Assembly: GCF_001865675.1 (NCBI RefSeq)
Contig: NZ_CP011319.1
Span: 4,588,001 to 4,652,000 of the forward strand
Direction of reading: 5' to 3'
DNA: 64,000 nt
Source: Janthinobacterium sp. 1_2014MBL_MicDiv
Lineage (GTDB): Bacteria; Pseudomonadota; Gammaproteobacteria; Burkholderiales; Burkholderiaceae_D
The translations under genes were made by a program, and so were the position numbers. The notes beneath the pieces were generated by a model, which was given only the letters and a program-made list of their open reading frames with translations, did not search any database and had not been told where the DNA came from. Each line of letters begins with the position of its first letter. Position 1 is the first letter of the stretch. Positions 1 through 7,896 of this stretch are shown piece by piece.

Positions 1-629
1 ACGCCATAGCGCGCGCCCGCGCCGCTGTGCGCCGCCTTGAAGGCCGACGTTTCAAATTGCTGCGGCGACTCGCGGCCCAGTTTTTCAGCCTGGTACAGGA
101 CGTTGTCGACCATCACGTGGCCCACGTAATGCACGGCGGCTTCCGGCTTGCCTTCGCGCCGCAAATGCTCGACGGCGCTCGGCTCCGTGACGAAGAACCA
201 GTCCGAGATACTGTCCGTCACGAGACGGTTGATCTCTTCCGGCATGCCCATGTCGCCGCTGCGCAGGCCGGCCTCCACGTGCGCCACGGGAATGCCGAGC
301 TTTTTCGCCGCGATCGAGCAGGCCAGCGTGGAATTGACGTCGCCCACCACCAGCACGGCGGCAGGCCGTTCGGCCTGGCACAGCTGCTCGAAGGCCAGCA
401 TGATCTTGCCCGTCTGTTCCGCGTGCGAGCCGCCGCCTGCCGCCATGAAGACGTCCGGCTCGGGGATGCCCAGCTCTTCAAAAAACACGTCGTTCATCTC
501 GCGGTCGTAGTGCTGGCCCGTATGGATGATCTTGAACGCCAGGCGCGCATGGCCTTGCAGCGCGCGCACGATGGGCGCGATCTTCATGAAATTGGGCCGC
601 GCGCCGGCCACCAGGTAGATCGTCTTCAT
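1..629 (-). CDS. wecB: UDP-N-acetylglucosamine 2-epimerase, C-terminal part cut by window edge
   Basis: The first 209 codons are visible and the rest lies outside the window. The protein starts MKTIYLVAGARPNFMKIAP, the hallmark N-terminus of non-hydrolysing UDP-GlcNAc 2-epimerases, and continues with HTGQHYD, VVGDVNST and HVEAGLRSGD, which line the GT-B-like active-site cleft of the family. The enzyme interconverts UDP-GlcNAc and UDP-ManNAc in the cytoplasm, so it should supply a ManNAc-type precursor to the polysaccharide made by this locus. Its ATG overlaps the stop of the upstream gene by four bases (ATGA), which suggests translational coupling. It is the most distal gene seen of the operon that starts near 5087. 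Identification is secure. Whether the product feeds ManNAc, ManNAcA or a derivative is inference. Confidence 0.93.
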   Translation of the reverse strand, partial: MKTIYLVAGARPNFMKIAPIVRALQGHARLAFKIIHTGQHYDREMNDVFFEELGIPEPDVFMAAGGGSHAEQTGKIMLAFEQLCQAERPAAVLVVGDVNSTLACSIAAKKLGIPVAHVEAGLRSGDMGMPEEINRLVTDSISDWFFVTEPSAVEHLRREGKPEAAVHYVGHVMVDNVLYQAEKLGRESPQQFETSAFKAAHSGAGARYG

Positions 630-1516
630 GATGCCTGCTCCTGCGCCGCCGGCCAGTAGCGGTCCACCAGTTCGCGCGTGTTGCGGATATTGCCGCGGCT
701 GGAAGCGCCAAAGACGATGGACTCGATGTTCGGCTGCTGGCACACCCATTCGATCGCTTCTTCGGGAGCGATGGCGCCCGAGGCGAAGACGGACATGGCG
801 ATCGCGCGGAACTTGCGGTCGCGCAAGGCGCTCTGGTAGGCGTCGAAGCCGCCGGACATGCGGAAGCCCACCTTGTTGATGTTCGAACAGACGATGGGGT
901 TGTCGATGCCCTGCTCTTCGAGCACGTCGAGCAGCATCGGCAGATTCATCGTGATGAAGCCGGGCTCGGCGTTGTAGCGCTTGCGCACGTGATTGGAGAA
1001 GATCGAGAAGGCATCCTTGAAACCCAGGCCCAGCAACAGGTCGACCACCACGTTCTGCAGGAAGATCACGGGCGTATTCAGGCCGGCGAACATCTTCATT
1101 TCCGCATCCACCAGCAGGGTGATGATGCCTTCGATATCCTTGGTCGCCAAGGCCTTGCCGCCACGCAAGGCGGCATTCAGGAAGCCTTCATCGGGCGTAA
1201 AACGCTTGAGCGCGCCCATGATGCCGTCTTCCGTGACGGCATTCGCATACTTGTGGGCATACGGCATGCAAGGCATGAATTTGAAGTCCTTGTAGCGCAC
1301 CGGGTCGGCGCGCATGTGATCGCACACCTGTGCGATACGGTCATGGGTCGTGCACATGAAGGATTTCACTCCTTCATCATAGGCACTATCGAGCACCTTG
1401 ATAACGGCCTTGATATCCTGGAAACGCATGGCCTGGGCCCGCGCTTTTTCCTCCGACATATGATTCACGCCGAAGAACTGATTATCACCAAATAACAAAC
1501 GATCGAGTTGATCCAT
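626..1516 (-). CDS. unrecognised TIM-barrel-like (aldo/keto reductase-like) protein
   Basis: About 296 residues. I do not recognise a named family. The N-terminal pattern (LLFGDNQFFGVNHMSEEKA, then DSAYDEGVKSFMCTTHDR) and the C-terminal pattern (IESIVFGASSRGNIRNTREL) resemble the first strand and the cofactor-binding end of aldo/keto reductases. The catalytic Asp-Tyr-Lys-His tetrad is not evident, so reductase activity is doubtful. I chose the ATG at 1516 because GGAG lies six bases upstream; an in-frame ATG four codons earlier (1528) has no such site. The gene sits between a Gfo/Idh/MocA oxidoreductase and wecB, 47 bp after the former, and overlaps wecB by four bases. A role in nucleotide-sugar modification is inferred from context only. 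Confidence 0.6.
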   Translation of the reverse strand: MDQLDRLLFGDNQFFGVNHMSEEKARAQAMRFQDIKAVIKVLDSAYDEGVKSFMCTTHDRIAQVCDHMRADPVRYKDFKFMPCMPYAHKYANAVTEDGIMGALKRFTPDEGFLNAALRGGKALATKDIEGIITLLVDAEMKMFAGLNTPVIFLQNVVVDLLLGLGFKDAFSIFSNHVRKRYNAEPGFITMNLPMLLDVLEEQGIDNPIVCSNINKVGFRMSGGFDAYQSALRDRKFRAIAMSVFASGAIAPEEAIEWVCQQPNIESIVFGASSRGNIRNTRELVDRYWPAAQEQAS

Positions 1517-1563
1517 TTCCTGCTCCATTCATATTTCGTATCGAATTCCTGCTGCGCGGCATG

Positions 1564-2655
1564 TCAGCGGCCGAAAAAGAAACCTTTTTTCTTTTTCGGC
1601 AGTTCCGGCAAGGCATCGCCGGACAGCACGCCAGGACCTTTTTCCGCATCGGCGATCAGCATCGAAATGACGCGGTCGGTCGCCAGCGCGGAAGCGAACG
1701 AGTTGACATTGTCGTCCGCGCGCTTGTCGACGATGCAACGGACAAAGTAATCGAGCTGGGCCGAGTACTCCTCGCCGCGCAGGTAAAAGTCGACCGGTTC
1801 CGTCAATTCCGTGGTGTAGCGCACGGTCCAGCCTTCGCCGTAGCCTTCCGGCGCGCCGCTGGCGTCGCGCAGATAGACCTGGATTTCCTGACGGTCGGCG
1901 GTGATGCGGCCGTTCTTGCCCCACACGCTGATCTTCGTCGACATCTTGCGGTAGGACTCATCGCTCCAGTTGACGGACAGCTGGGCGCTCTTGCCATCGG
2001 GGTAATACAGGGTGGAAAACACTTCATCGTCCGTGTCGGCCGAGAAAATCTTGTTCAGCACGGAGCCGCCCACGCCGCGCGGCGCGCCAAAATACCAGTT
2101 CAGCAGGTTCAGCGGATGGGCCGCGTAGTCGTACAGGCAGCCGCCGCCTTCCGAGCGCTGGGTACGCCACGTGGAACCCTTCGGCTTCAGCACCACCGGG
2201 CCGTAGGCCTCGGCCAGCATATGCGTCACCTCGCCGATCACGCCCAGGTCCAGCAGGCGCTTGACTTCCTGGAAGGCGCCGACGAAGCGGTAGTGGTAGC
2301 CGACCTGGTTGACCAGGCCTTTTTCCGCCGCCAGGCGGGTCGCCTGCTCGCCTTCCTCGGTATCGAGGCAGAACGGCTTTTCGCAAAATACGTGGATATT
2401 CTTGTTCAGCGCGGCCAGCACCATCTTGCCGTGCATGCTGGATGGCGTGGCGATGATGACGGCATCGAGTTCCAGTTCATTGAGCATGACGTCGAAGTCC
2501 GTATAGGTCTTGACGCCCGTATATTTGCCCAGGATGTCGAGCATGTAGCCGGTGGCGTCGCAGACGGCCGCCAGCGTGACACCGGGATGTGCATTGATCA
2601 TGGAGTGATGGGACAAGCCCATCTTGCCCAAGCCTACTACTGCGAGGCGTATCAT
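1564..2655 (-). CDS. Gfo/Idh/MocA-family NAD(P)-dependent sugar oxidoreductase
   Basis: 363 residues. The N-terminal Rossmann fold starts VVGLGKMGLSHH, and the family signature CEKP follows at about residue 110 (HVFCEKPFCL). The catalytic-region motif AAHPLNLLNWYFG follows at about residue 190. Relatives in polysaccharide loci (for example WbpB/WlbA) oxidise or reduce the ring of UDP-sugars. The position between the dehydrogenase/DUF354 genes and wecB suggests action on a UDP-HexNAc or its uronic acid, but substrate and direction cannot be read from the sequence. The C-terminus is odd: a run of four Lys, Gly and three Phe, encoded by a perfect 13-bp inverted repeat just before the stop. It lies 74 bp downstream of the DUF354 gene on the same strand and is probably co-transcribed with it. 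Confidence 0.88.
   Translation of the reverse strand: MIRLAVVGLGKMGLSHHSMINAHPGVTLAAVCDATGYMLDILGKYTGVKTYTDFDVMLNELELDAVIIATPSSMHGKMVLAALNKNIHVFCEKPFCLDTEEGEQATRLAAEKGLVNQVGYHYRFVGAFQEVKRLLDLGVIGEVTHMLAEAYGPVVLKPKGSTWRTQRSEGGGCLYDYAAHPLNLLNWYFGAPRGVGGSVLNKIFSADTDDEVFSTLYYPDGKSAQLSVNWSDESYRKMSTKISVWGKNGRITADRQEIQVYLRDASGAPEGYGEGWTVRYTTELTEPVDFYLRGEEYSAQLDYFVRCIVDKRADDNVNSFASALATDRVISMLIADAEKGPGVLSGDALPELPKKKKGFFFGR
1570..1600 (-). repeat. perfect 13-bp inverted repeat inside a coding 3' end
   Basis: GCCGAAAAAGAAA at 1570-1582 is repeated in inverse at 1588-1600 with a 5-bp loop. It lies in the last codons of the Gfo/Idh/MocA gene and encodes the Lys4-Gly-Phe3 tail. The mRNA could fold into a long, A/U-rich stem capped by G-C pairs, either a partial intra-operon terminator or a 3'-end stabiliser between this gene and the two downstream genes. 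There is no T-run beyond the stem, so strong termination is not expected. Confidence 0.5.
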
Positions 2656-2729
2656 ATTGTCCTGTCCTTTAGCGCTGCCGTGACAATGAGGGCCTGTGCC
2701 GCCATCGTCACGGATGTTGTTGATTAAAA

Positions 2730-3752
2730 TTAGCCTTTGACGAGCTGCCGCTTGACCAGCTCATATGCGGCGCGGCCCTTTTCCAGCAGGCTGCGATTCG
2801 GCGGTTTCTGCGTGGCGCTGTCCAGGTAAGCCAGCGCCTGCGCGGCTGTCAAGTCGGGCCAGTGCTCGAAGGCGCCCACTTCCAGCAGGTGGCGGTCGAC
2901 ATCGAGCAAGGCATCCTGGTAGACGGAAATGGTGGGAATGCCCAGCACAGCCATCTCGCGCGTCATGGTGCCGCCGGCGCCGATGAACAGGTCGCAGTCG
3001 GGCGCGATATCGGCGATATCGAGCGCGGTGGTGACCACGCGCACGCCGGCAAACTTGGGATCCTGGTAATGCACGCCCTGCTCTTTTCCACGCGGCAATA
3101 ACACGATATCGACCCGGTCTTTCATGCCCAACAGCAACTCATCAAGAAAATTGCGGCTGCCCTTGTAATACTGGGCCGTCCAGGGTTCCGGACGGATATA
3201 CACCACGGGCCGCGCCCGCCCGGCCCGCTGCTGCACCGCTTTGGCGCCGAGGCGCTGGTCCAGTTCCCACAGATAGATCCCTTCCTTGACGCCCGGATAG
3301 TGCAGGACCTTGCGCGGATTGGCCCATTGCTTCTTCAATTTATCCATGCCGAGAAACTCCGGCACCATGATGCTGTTGGCGAATAAAAACGCGGGAATAT
3401 TGCCTACCGCATGTTCGTTATCGTTCATGTAGATGGAACGGATACCCATCAGGCGCGCCACCACCGGCGAATGGAAGGAACTCTGCGAGATCGCCACGTC
3501 GATCTTCTTGCCACTCAGAAAGCGGCACAGCTGGTAGACGCGCACGGGGAAACCAAACAGCTTGGCCGACAGCTGGCCGCCATAATGCTTGCCCACCACC
3601 GTGTACTTGAAGCCATGCAAGTCGAGCAGCTCGACCGTGTTGGCCAGCGGCCGGCACGTGATCACGACCTCGTGCTCGCGTTCCAGTTCGCGGATCATGG
3701 CCCCAAACATATTGATGTGCGGCGAGTTGGTCAGTTCAAACCAGATACGCAT
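2730..3752 (-). CDS. DUF354-family GT-B-fold protein
   Basis: 340 residues starting MRIWFELTNSPHINMFGAMI, the characteristic start of DUF354 proteins. These have a two-domain GT-B fold related to UDP-GlcNAc 2-epimerases and glycosyltransferases. The C-terminal half contains DLFIGAGGTMTREMAVLGIPTISVY, equivalent to the nucleotide-sugar-binding loop of GT-B enzymes. Family members sit in surface-polysaccharide clusters of bacteria and archaea but lack a well-established reaction. No signal peptide or membrane segment is seen, so it is probably cytoplasmic or peripheral. It lies between the dehydrogenase (54 bp upstream) and the oxidoreductase (74 bp downstream) in the precursor operon. It may transfer a glycosyl residue or modify a nucleotide sugar; the sequence does not decide. 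Confidence 0.82.
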   Translation of the reverse strand: MRIWFELTNSPHINMFGAMIRELEREHEVVITCRPLANTVELLDLHGFKYTVVGKHYGGQLSAKLFGFPVRVYQLCRFLSGKKIDVAISQSSFHSPVVARLMGIRSIYMNDNEHAVGNIPAFLFANSIMVPEFLGMDKLKKQWANPRKVLHYPGVKEGIYLWELDQRLGAKAVQQRAGRARPVVYIRPEPWTAQYYKGSRNFLDELLLGMKDRVDIVLLPRGKEQGVHYQDPKFAGVRVVTTALDIADIAPDCDLFIGAGGTMTREMAVLGIPTISVYQDALLDVDRHLLEVGAFEHWPDLTAAQALAYLDSATQKPPNRSLLEKGRAAYELVKRQLVKG

Positions 3753-3806
3753 GAATTACCCTTGCAACAATAAAAAAAATGCCGCGCCGATGCGCGGCGC
3801 CGGCCC

Positions 3807-5087
3807 TTACAGGCGCCAGACCTTGATGCCTGCCTCTTCCAGCGCCTGCTGGTCGAAACACGCCTTGACGTCGATGAAGCAGCCGCTCTTGATCAGCTTG
3901 CGCTGCAACTCTTCCACGGGCAGGTCGAGCAATTGCTGGTGCGACACGGCCGCCACGATGGCGTCGGCGCGCGGCAACTCTTCCCAGCTGAACAGGCGCA
4001 CGCCATACTCGTGCATCGCCTCTTCCTGTTCCGCATATGGATCGTGCACGAACACTTCCACGCCGTAGGTCTTCAGTTCACGGATGACGTCGCCGACCTT
4101 CGAGTTGCGCAGGTCGGCGCAGTTTTCCTTGAACGTCAGCCCCAGCACATTCACGCGGGCGCCCTTGATGTAGCTGCCCGACGCGATCATGTTCTTGATG
4201 GTTTGCTCGGCGATGTACTTGCCCATGCCATCGTTGATGCGGCGCCCTGCCAGGATCACCTGCGGGTGATAGCCGAGCATTTCCGCCTTGTGCGTCAGGT
4301 AATACGGGTCGACGCCGATGCAGTGCCCGCCCACCAGGCCCGGCGAAAACTTCAGGAAATTCCACTTGGTGCCGGCCGCCTTCAGCACTTCCGACGTATC
4401 GATGCCGATCTTGTCGAAAATGATCGCCAGCTCGTTCATCAACGCGATATTCAGGTCGCGCTGGGTGTTTTCGATCACCTTGCACGCTTCCGCCGCCTTG
4501 ATGCTGGAGCAGCGGTGCACGCCTGGCTCGACAATGGTTTCATACATGGTGGCAACGCGCTCGAGCGTCTGCGGCGTGTCGCCAGAGACAACCTTGATGA
4601 CATTCGTCAACATATGCTTGCGGTCACCCGGATTGATACGCTCGGGGGAATAACCGACAAAGAAATCCTGCATCCACTTCAGGCCGGAAACCTCTTCCAG
4701 CACGGGGATGCACACTTCTTCGGTCGCGCCCGGATACACGGTCGACTCATACACGACGGTGGCGCCTTTTTTCAGGTACTGGCCCACCGTGCGGCTGGCG
4801 CCGATCAGGGGCGAGAAATCCGGGTTGTGGGCCTGGTCGACAGGGGTAGGCACGGCAACGATGATGATATCGGCCTCGGCCAGTATCTGCGGCTCGGACG
4901 AATACTCGGCCTGCACGGCCGCCGCCATTTGCTGGTCGCTCAGTTCGCGCGAAGGATCCGTGCCGCGCTGGCAAGACTGAACCTTCTCGACGGAAATATC
5001 AAAGCCGATGGTACGCCCCAGCTTGCCAAACTCCACGACCAACGGCAGGCCTACGTAGCCAAGGCCAATCACGGCAATCACACTCAT
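3807..5087 (-). CDS. nucleotide-sugar (UDP-HexNAc type) 6-dehydrogenase
   Basis: 426 residues. The N-terminal NAD-binding domain begins VIGLGYVGLPLVVEFGK. VAVPTPVD lies near residue 80 and the active-site segment GGHCIGVDPYYL places the catalytic cysteine at residue 256. The C-terminal domain carries GLTFKENCADLRNSKV. This is the TviB/WbpO/WbpA-like branch of UDP-glucose/GDP-mannose dehydrogenases, which oxidises C6 of a UDP-HexNAc to the uronic acid with two NAD+. With wecB in the same operon the product could be UDP-GlcNAcA, UDP-GalNAcA or UDP-ManNAcA. It is the first gene of a minus-strand operon (5087 to the window edge). The divergent region upstream contains operator-like repeats and a 19-bp element shared with the epsD promoter region. 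Confidence 0.93.
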   Translation of the reverse strand: MSVIAVIGLGYVGLPLVVEFGKLGRTIGFDISVEKVQSCQRGTDPSRELSDQQMAAAVQAEYSSEPQILAEADIIIVAVPTPVDQAHNPDFSPLIGASRTVGQYLKKGATVVYESTVYPGATEEVCIPVLEEVSGLKWMQDFFVGYSPERINPGDRKHMLTNVIKVVSGDTPQTLERVATMYETIVEPGVHRCSSIKAAEACKVIENTQRDLNIALMNELAIIFDKIGIDTSEVLKAAGTKWNFLKFSPGLVGGHCIGVDPYYLTHKAEMLGYHPQVILAGRRINDGMGKYIAEQTIKNMIASGSYIKGARVNVLGLTFKENCADLRNSKVGDVIRELKTYGVEVFVHDPYAEQEEAMHEYGVRLFSWEELPRADAIVAAVSHQQLLDLPVEELQRKLIKSGCFIDVKACFDQQALEEAGIKVWRL

Positions 5088-5142
5088 AATCAGCTTTCAA
5101 AATATTAGGGAACGTATCTAAAGAGACAATGCAGCACGATGA

Positions 5143-5161
5143 AAAACATTGTCAAAGAAAC
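5143..5161 (-). promoter_or_regulatory. 19-bp element shared with the epsD upstream region
   Basis: The plus-strand sequence AAAACATTGTCAAAGAAAC lies 56-74 bp upstream of the dehydrogenase start. It differs at one base from the element at 20193-20211, 73-91 bp upstream of epsD, and has the same orientation relative to its gene. Read on the gene strand it contains TTGACA, so it could be a -35 hexamer, an operator, or both. The match is seen directly; the function is inference. Confidence 0.5.
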
Positions 5162-5211
5162 TCCATTATAGAATAAAATACAATTGATGCAGCGCACCGT
5201 ACGCAATTAAA

Positions 5212-5240
5212 TTTCAAATGAAATATATTTCATAATGAAA
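5212..5240. promoter_or_regulatory. operator-like palindrome with repeated TTTCA/TGAAA half-sites
   Basis: ATGAAATATATTTCAT at 5218-5233 is a perfect 16-bp palindrome. It is flanked by further half-sites TTTCA (5212-5216) and TGAAA (5236-5240), giving four half-sites in 29 bp. It lies in the divergent region 131 bp upstream of the dehydrogenase and 170 bp upstream of the glycosyltransferase, a plausible site for a dimeric or tetrameric regulator of both. No regulator gene lies next to it. Confidence 0.45.
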
Positions 5241-5409
5241 AACATCATGCCTACGCCCGGGGATTGCCACTAAAAACGACACTTCCGCCATGCCACAGCG
5301 ATTCTTCGTTTACTGTTGCAGGAACATCCACGCGTCTCGGTAGCGGCCACTTGCATGCCCACACGCCCGCAACACAGCCTTTTTAACAATATATTTCTTG
5401 CTGGACAGT

Positions 5410-6513
5410 ATGAAAAGTATGATGAGTTCTTCCCCCTTATGCGTCATGATCGGTCCCGGACCACAATCCCAGGGTGGCATCGCCAGCGTCGTCCGCGTCT
5501 ATGCGGAAGCAGGCCTGTTCGCAGACGGCGAAGTATGCATGTTGCCCAGTTTCAGCGAAGGCGGCAAAACCCACAAGCTGGGCGTGGCGGCACTCGCCCT
5601 GCTCCAGTATGCCGGCTTGCTAATGCGCGGCAAGGGGGCGGTACTGCACATTCATGTCGCCTCCGATGCCAGCTTCTGGCGCAAGTCGATCTTTATCTGG
5701 ATGGCCTCCCTGGCCAGGCGCAAGATCATCTTTCACCTGCACAGTGGCGGTTTTGGCCGCTTCATAGACAATCTCGCGGGATGGCAGCGGCGCTACGCCA
5801 TTGCCACCATCCGTCGCAGCAGTCAGTTGCTATGCCTGTCCACGCCGGCCCAGAACTGGCTGAAGCAGATAGCACCGGAGTTGCCGCTACGCCTGTGGCC
5901 CAATCCCGTGCCGGCATGCTTATTTGAGGACAACGAAGATCATATGGCACGTGAACCCGTTGTGTTGTTTTTGGGCGCACTGCTGCCAGCCAAGGGCGTC
6001 GCGGAATTGCTGCAGGCCTTCGCCACCCTGCATGCGGCAGATCCCTCTGCGCAACTGGTACTCGCCGGCAGCGGGCCGGATCTGGCGGCGTTGCAAGCGC
6101 AGGCTGCCGAGCTCCACATACAGGATAACGTGCATTTCCCCGGCTGGATCGATGCACAGGAAAAGGCCGGCTGGCTGCGCCAGGCTCGCGTCTTAACGCT
6201 GGCGTCCCACGTCGAGGGACAACCGATGGTCTTGCTGGAAGCCATGGCCAGCGGAACGGCAGTACTGAGTACCACGGTCGGCGGCATTCCCGACTTGATC
6301 GAGCACGGCGTGCATGGCCTGCTAGTCCCGGCACACGACACGGCGGCACTTACGGCCGAACTGCTGCGTTTATGGGGCGATGAGGCCTTGCGCAAGCGCT
6401 TGATTCAGGCAGCGCGTGCGCACGTCAGCGAGCGGCACCACGCGCTGCAGGTCAATACCGCGCTGATGCAGCTCTACCGGCAGCTGGCGACACCTGCGGC
6501 AGCGCCCCCCTGA
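5410..6513 (+). CDS. GT4-family glycosyltransferase
   Basis: About 367 residues from the ATG at 5410; an in-frame TTG four codons upstream is less likely. The N-terminal GT-B domain begins VMIGPGPQSQGGIASVVR, with the glycine-rich loop of GT4 enzymes. The C-terminal domain contains VVLFLGALLPAKGVAELLQAF and the signature EGQPMVLLEAMASGTAVLST, followed by GGIPDLI, for binding the nucleotide-sugar donor. It should be a retaining transferase acting on the lipid-linked repeat unit at the inner membrane. It is the only plus-strand gene of the polysaccharide locus, transcribed away from the dehydrogenase operon and converging on the next glycosyltransferase with 20 bp between stops. Donor and acceptor are not predictable. 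Confidence 0.9.
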   Translation: MKSMMSSSPLCVMIGPGPQSQGGIASVVRVYAEAGLFADGEVCMLPSFSEGGKTHKLGVAALALLQYAGLLMRGKGAVLHIHVASDASFWRKSIFIWMASLARRKIIFHLHSGGFGRFIDNLAGWQRRYAIATIRRSSQLLCLSTPAQNWLKQIAPELPLRLWPNPVPACLFEDNEDHMAREPVVLFLGALLPAKGVAELLQAFATLHAADPSAQLVLAGSGPDLAALQAQAAELHIQDNVHFPGWIDAQEKAGWLRQARVLTLASHVEGQPMVLLEAMASGTAVLSTTVGGIPDLIEHGVHGLLVPAHDTAALTAELLRLWGDEALRKRLIQAARAHVSERHHALQVNTALMQLYRQLATPAAAPP

Positions 6514-6520
6514 TCAGACA

Positions 6521-6544
6521 CGGCACGCCAGGTTCAGCGTGCCG
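6521..6544. terminator. hairpin between convergent glycosyltransferase genes
   Basis: CGGCACGC (6521-6528) and GCGTGCCG (6537-6544) form a perfect 8-bp stem with an 8-base loop. It starts eight bases after the plus-strand stop and overlaps the 3' end of the minus-strand gene. No T-run follows on either strand, so it is at best a weak bidirectional terminator. Confidence 0.4.
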
Positions 6545-7772
6545 CAAGTTGGCGATATTCTGCGGCAACATCGTTGGCGATCACCTGGTAGCTGCGGTGC
6601 GATGCGATATATCCGGGCCCCGCGGCGGAGCGCGCTTTCGCGGCGGGAATATCGTGCAAAATATCCAGCAAGCCCTGCGCCATCGCTTCAGTCGAACTAT
6701 CCACCAGCCAGCCAGCGCCGCTGTCGCGCAATACACGCACTTGGTCCGGATTGTCGTTGGCCACGACAGGCATCGCCAGGGCCAGGTACTCCATCAGTTT
6801 GGTGGGAGAGCATACGTCATGAATAAGGCCGCGGGGGAAATACGAGACAGCCGCATCGGCACTGGCCAGCAAAGTCCAGGCTTGCTGCGATGGCAGCCAC
6901 CCCGTTATGCGCACGGCATCGGCCAGTCCCAGGCTACTGGCATGCGCGAGCAGGCGGTCAGTGTCGGCCGGCAAGGCCGACGCCCCGATCAGCAACAGCC
7001 GTGCCGCAGGGATCCGGGGGCGCACAAGCGCCAGCGCATCGATCATGCGTTCGATCTGCCGGCTCGCATCGAGCGTGCCAAGATAGGCAATCAGGGGACC
7101 ATCCTGCCAATCGGGCGGACGCCGGGCATCCACCTGCATGCCTGACAACGATTGGGTATCCACGCCCATGGGCACGGCGCTCAGGCGCTCCCTGCGTATG
7201 CCCTTCTGCAACATCATCTGCAGCATCGCATCGCTCTGCACGAAAACATGCCGAGCGTGTGGCAGCACAACGCGATACAGGATGCGCTCCTCTATCAGCC
7301 CCTTCAACAGTACCAGGCGATTGCGCAAGCCGCCATGCGCCGCCAATTGCGCGCGCGCCCGGGCAATCCGCGCTTCGCACATGAGGAACGATACCCAGTA
7401 CGCAAAGGGGATGCCCTTGCAGCGGGCGATCAGCAGGCCCAGCACGCCAATCGAAACCATGTCGCGCACCTGGATCACATCACACTGAGTCCGCTTCGCC
7501 TTCAGCAAGGCGCCAAGATAGGTGCCGAGATATGACAGCTCCCGGCGCAAGCGGCCGCCACGGGCGCTACCGGTGCGGACACGGGAAAATGCCGTGACCT
7601 CATCATTGGCCACGCCGCCCGGCTTGCCCACCAGGTCGCAATCGATGCCGAGACGCGGCAGATAGCGGCCAAACAACACCGCGACGTCGGCGCGGAAGGT
7701 GGGAAGCGGTTCAGGCACCAGTTGCAGGAGTCGCACCCTGCCCGGCGTTGTCACAGTCGCTTGCGTATCCAT
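6534..7772 (-). CDS. GT4-family glycosyltransferase
   Basis: 412 residues starting MDTQATVTTPGRVRLLQLVPEPLPTF; no signal peptide. The N-terminal acceptor domain contains DVIQVRDMVSIGVLGLL. The donor domain contains PLIAYLGTLDASRQIERMIDAL and a C-terminal segment with YFPRGLIHDVCSPTKLMEYLALAMPVVANDNPDQ, matching the GT4 C-terminal E-x7-E region. The strong Glu pair of the neighbouring GT4 is less obvious here. It probably adds one sugar of the repeat unit at the cytoplasmic face. It stands 124 bp downstream of the heparinase-like gene and has its own AT-rich, extended -10-like promoter region, so it may be a separate transcription unit. Confidence 0.87.
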   Translation of the reverse strand: MDTQATVTTPGRVRLLQLVPEPLPTFRADVAVLFGRYLPRLGIDCDLVGKPGGVANDEVTAFSRVRTGSARGGRLRRELSYLGTYLGALLKAKRTQCDVIQVRDMVSIGVLGLLIARCKGIPFAYWVSFLMCEARIARARAQLAAHGGLRNRLVLLKGLIEERILYRVVLPHARHVFVQSDAMLQMMLQKGIRRERLSAVPMGVDTQSLSGMQVDARRPPDWQDGPLIAYLGTLDASRQIERMIDALALVRPRIPAARLLLIGASALPADTDRLLAHASSLGLADAVRITGWLPSQQAWTLLASADAAVSYFPRGLIHDVCSPTKLMEYLALAMPVVANDNPDQVRVLRDSGAGWLVDSSTEAMAQGLLDILHDIPAAKARSAAGPGYIASHRSYQVIANDVAAEYRQLAAR

Positions 7773-7811
7773 GAAAATAAACCTTGCCTAAAATATAATT
7801 TAATTATTGCA

Positions 7812-7820
7812 ATTATATCA
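7812..7820 (-). promoter_or_regulatory. extended -10 promoter element upstream of GT4 gene
   Basis: On the minus strand this reads TGATATAAT, an extended -10 (TGn plus TATAAT) about 45 bp upstream of the start at 7772. There is no good -35. The surrounding AT-rich block closely resembles the one in front of the CPBP protease gene (24212-24240). Confidence 0.45.
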
Positions 7821-7848
7821 TGGCGTTCAGCTTATCCCAGCAGTGCGA

Positions 7849-7877
7849 CGCCCCTGTCCGGCCGGCAGATAGGGGCG
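7849..7877 (-). terminator. hairpin downstream of heparinase-like gene
   Basis: CGCCCCT (7849-7855) pairs with AGGGGCG (7871-7877). The loop contains the self-complementary CCGGCCGG. It lies 20 bp after the stop at 7897 on the minus strand. No clear T-run follows, so termination may be partial. Confidence 0.4.
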
Positions 7878-7896
7878 CGGGCATTTTCTCAAGGTG

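Larger units (their letters stand above)
5088..5409. promoter_or_regulatory. AT-rich divergent intergenic region between dehydrogenase operon and plus-strand glycosyltransferase
   Basis: About 320 bases without a gene, much more AT-rich than the flanks. On the minus strand TATAAT (plus 5165-5170) could be the -10 of the dehydrogenase operon, but no convincing -35 is seen 17 bp upstream. GACAATG (5125-5131) and CATTGTC (5147-5153) form a 7-bp inverted repeat between that -10 and the start codon. A second palindromic block lies at 5212-5240. No good promoter for the plus-strand gene is evident; CATAAT at 5231-5236 lacks a -35. Confidence 0.5.

Noticed and set aside
626..1516. Confident aldo/keto reductase assignment
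   Set aside because: The catalytic Tyr/Lys/Asp/His tetrad could not be recognised, so only a fold-level resemblance is reported.
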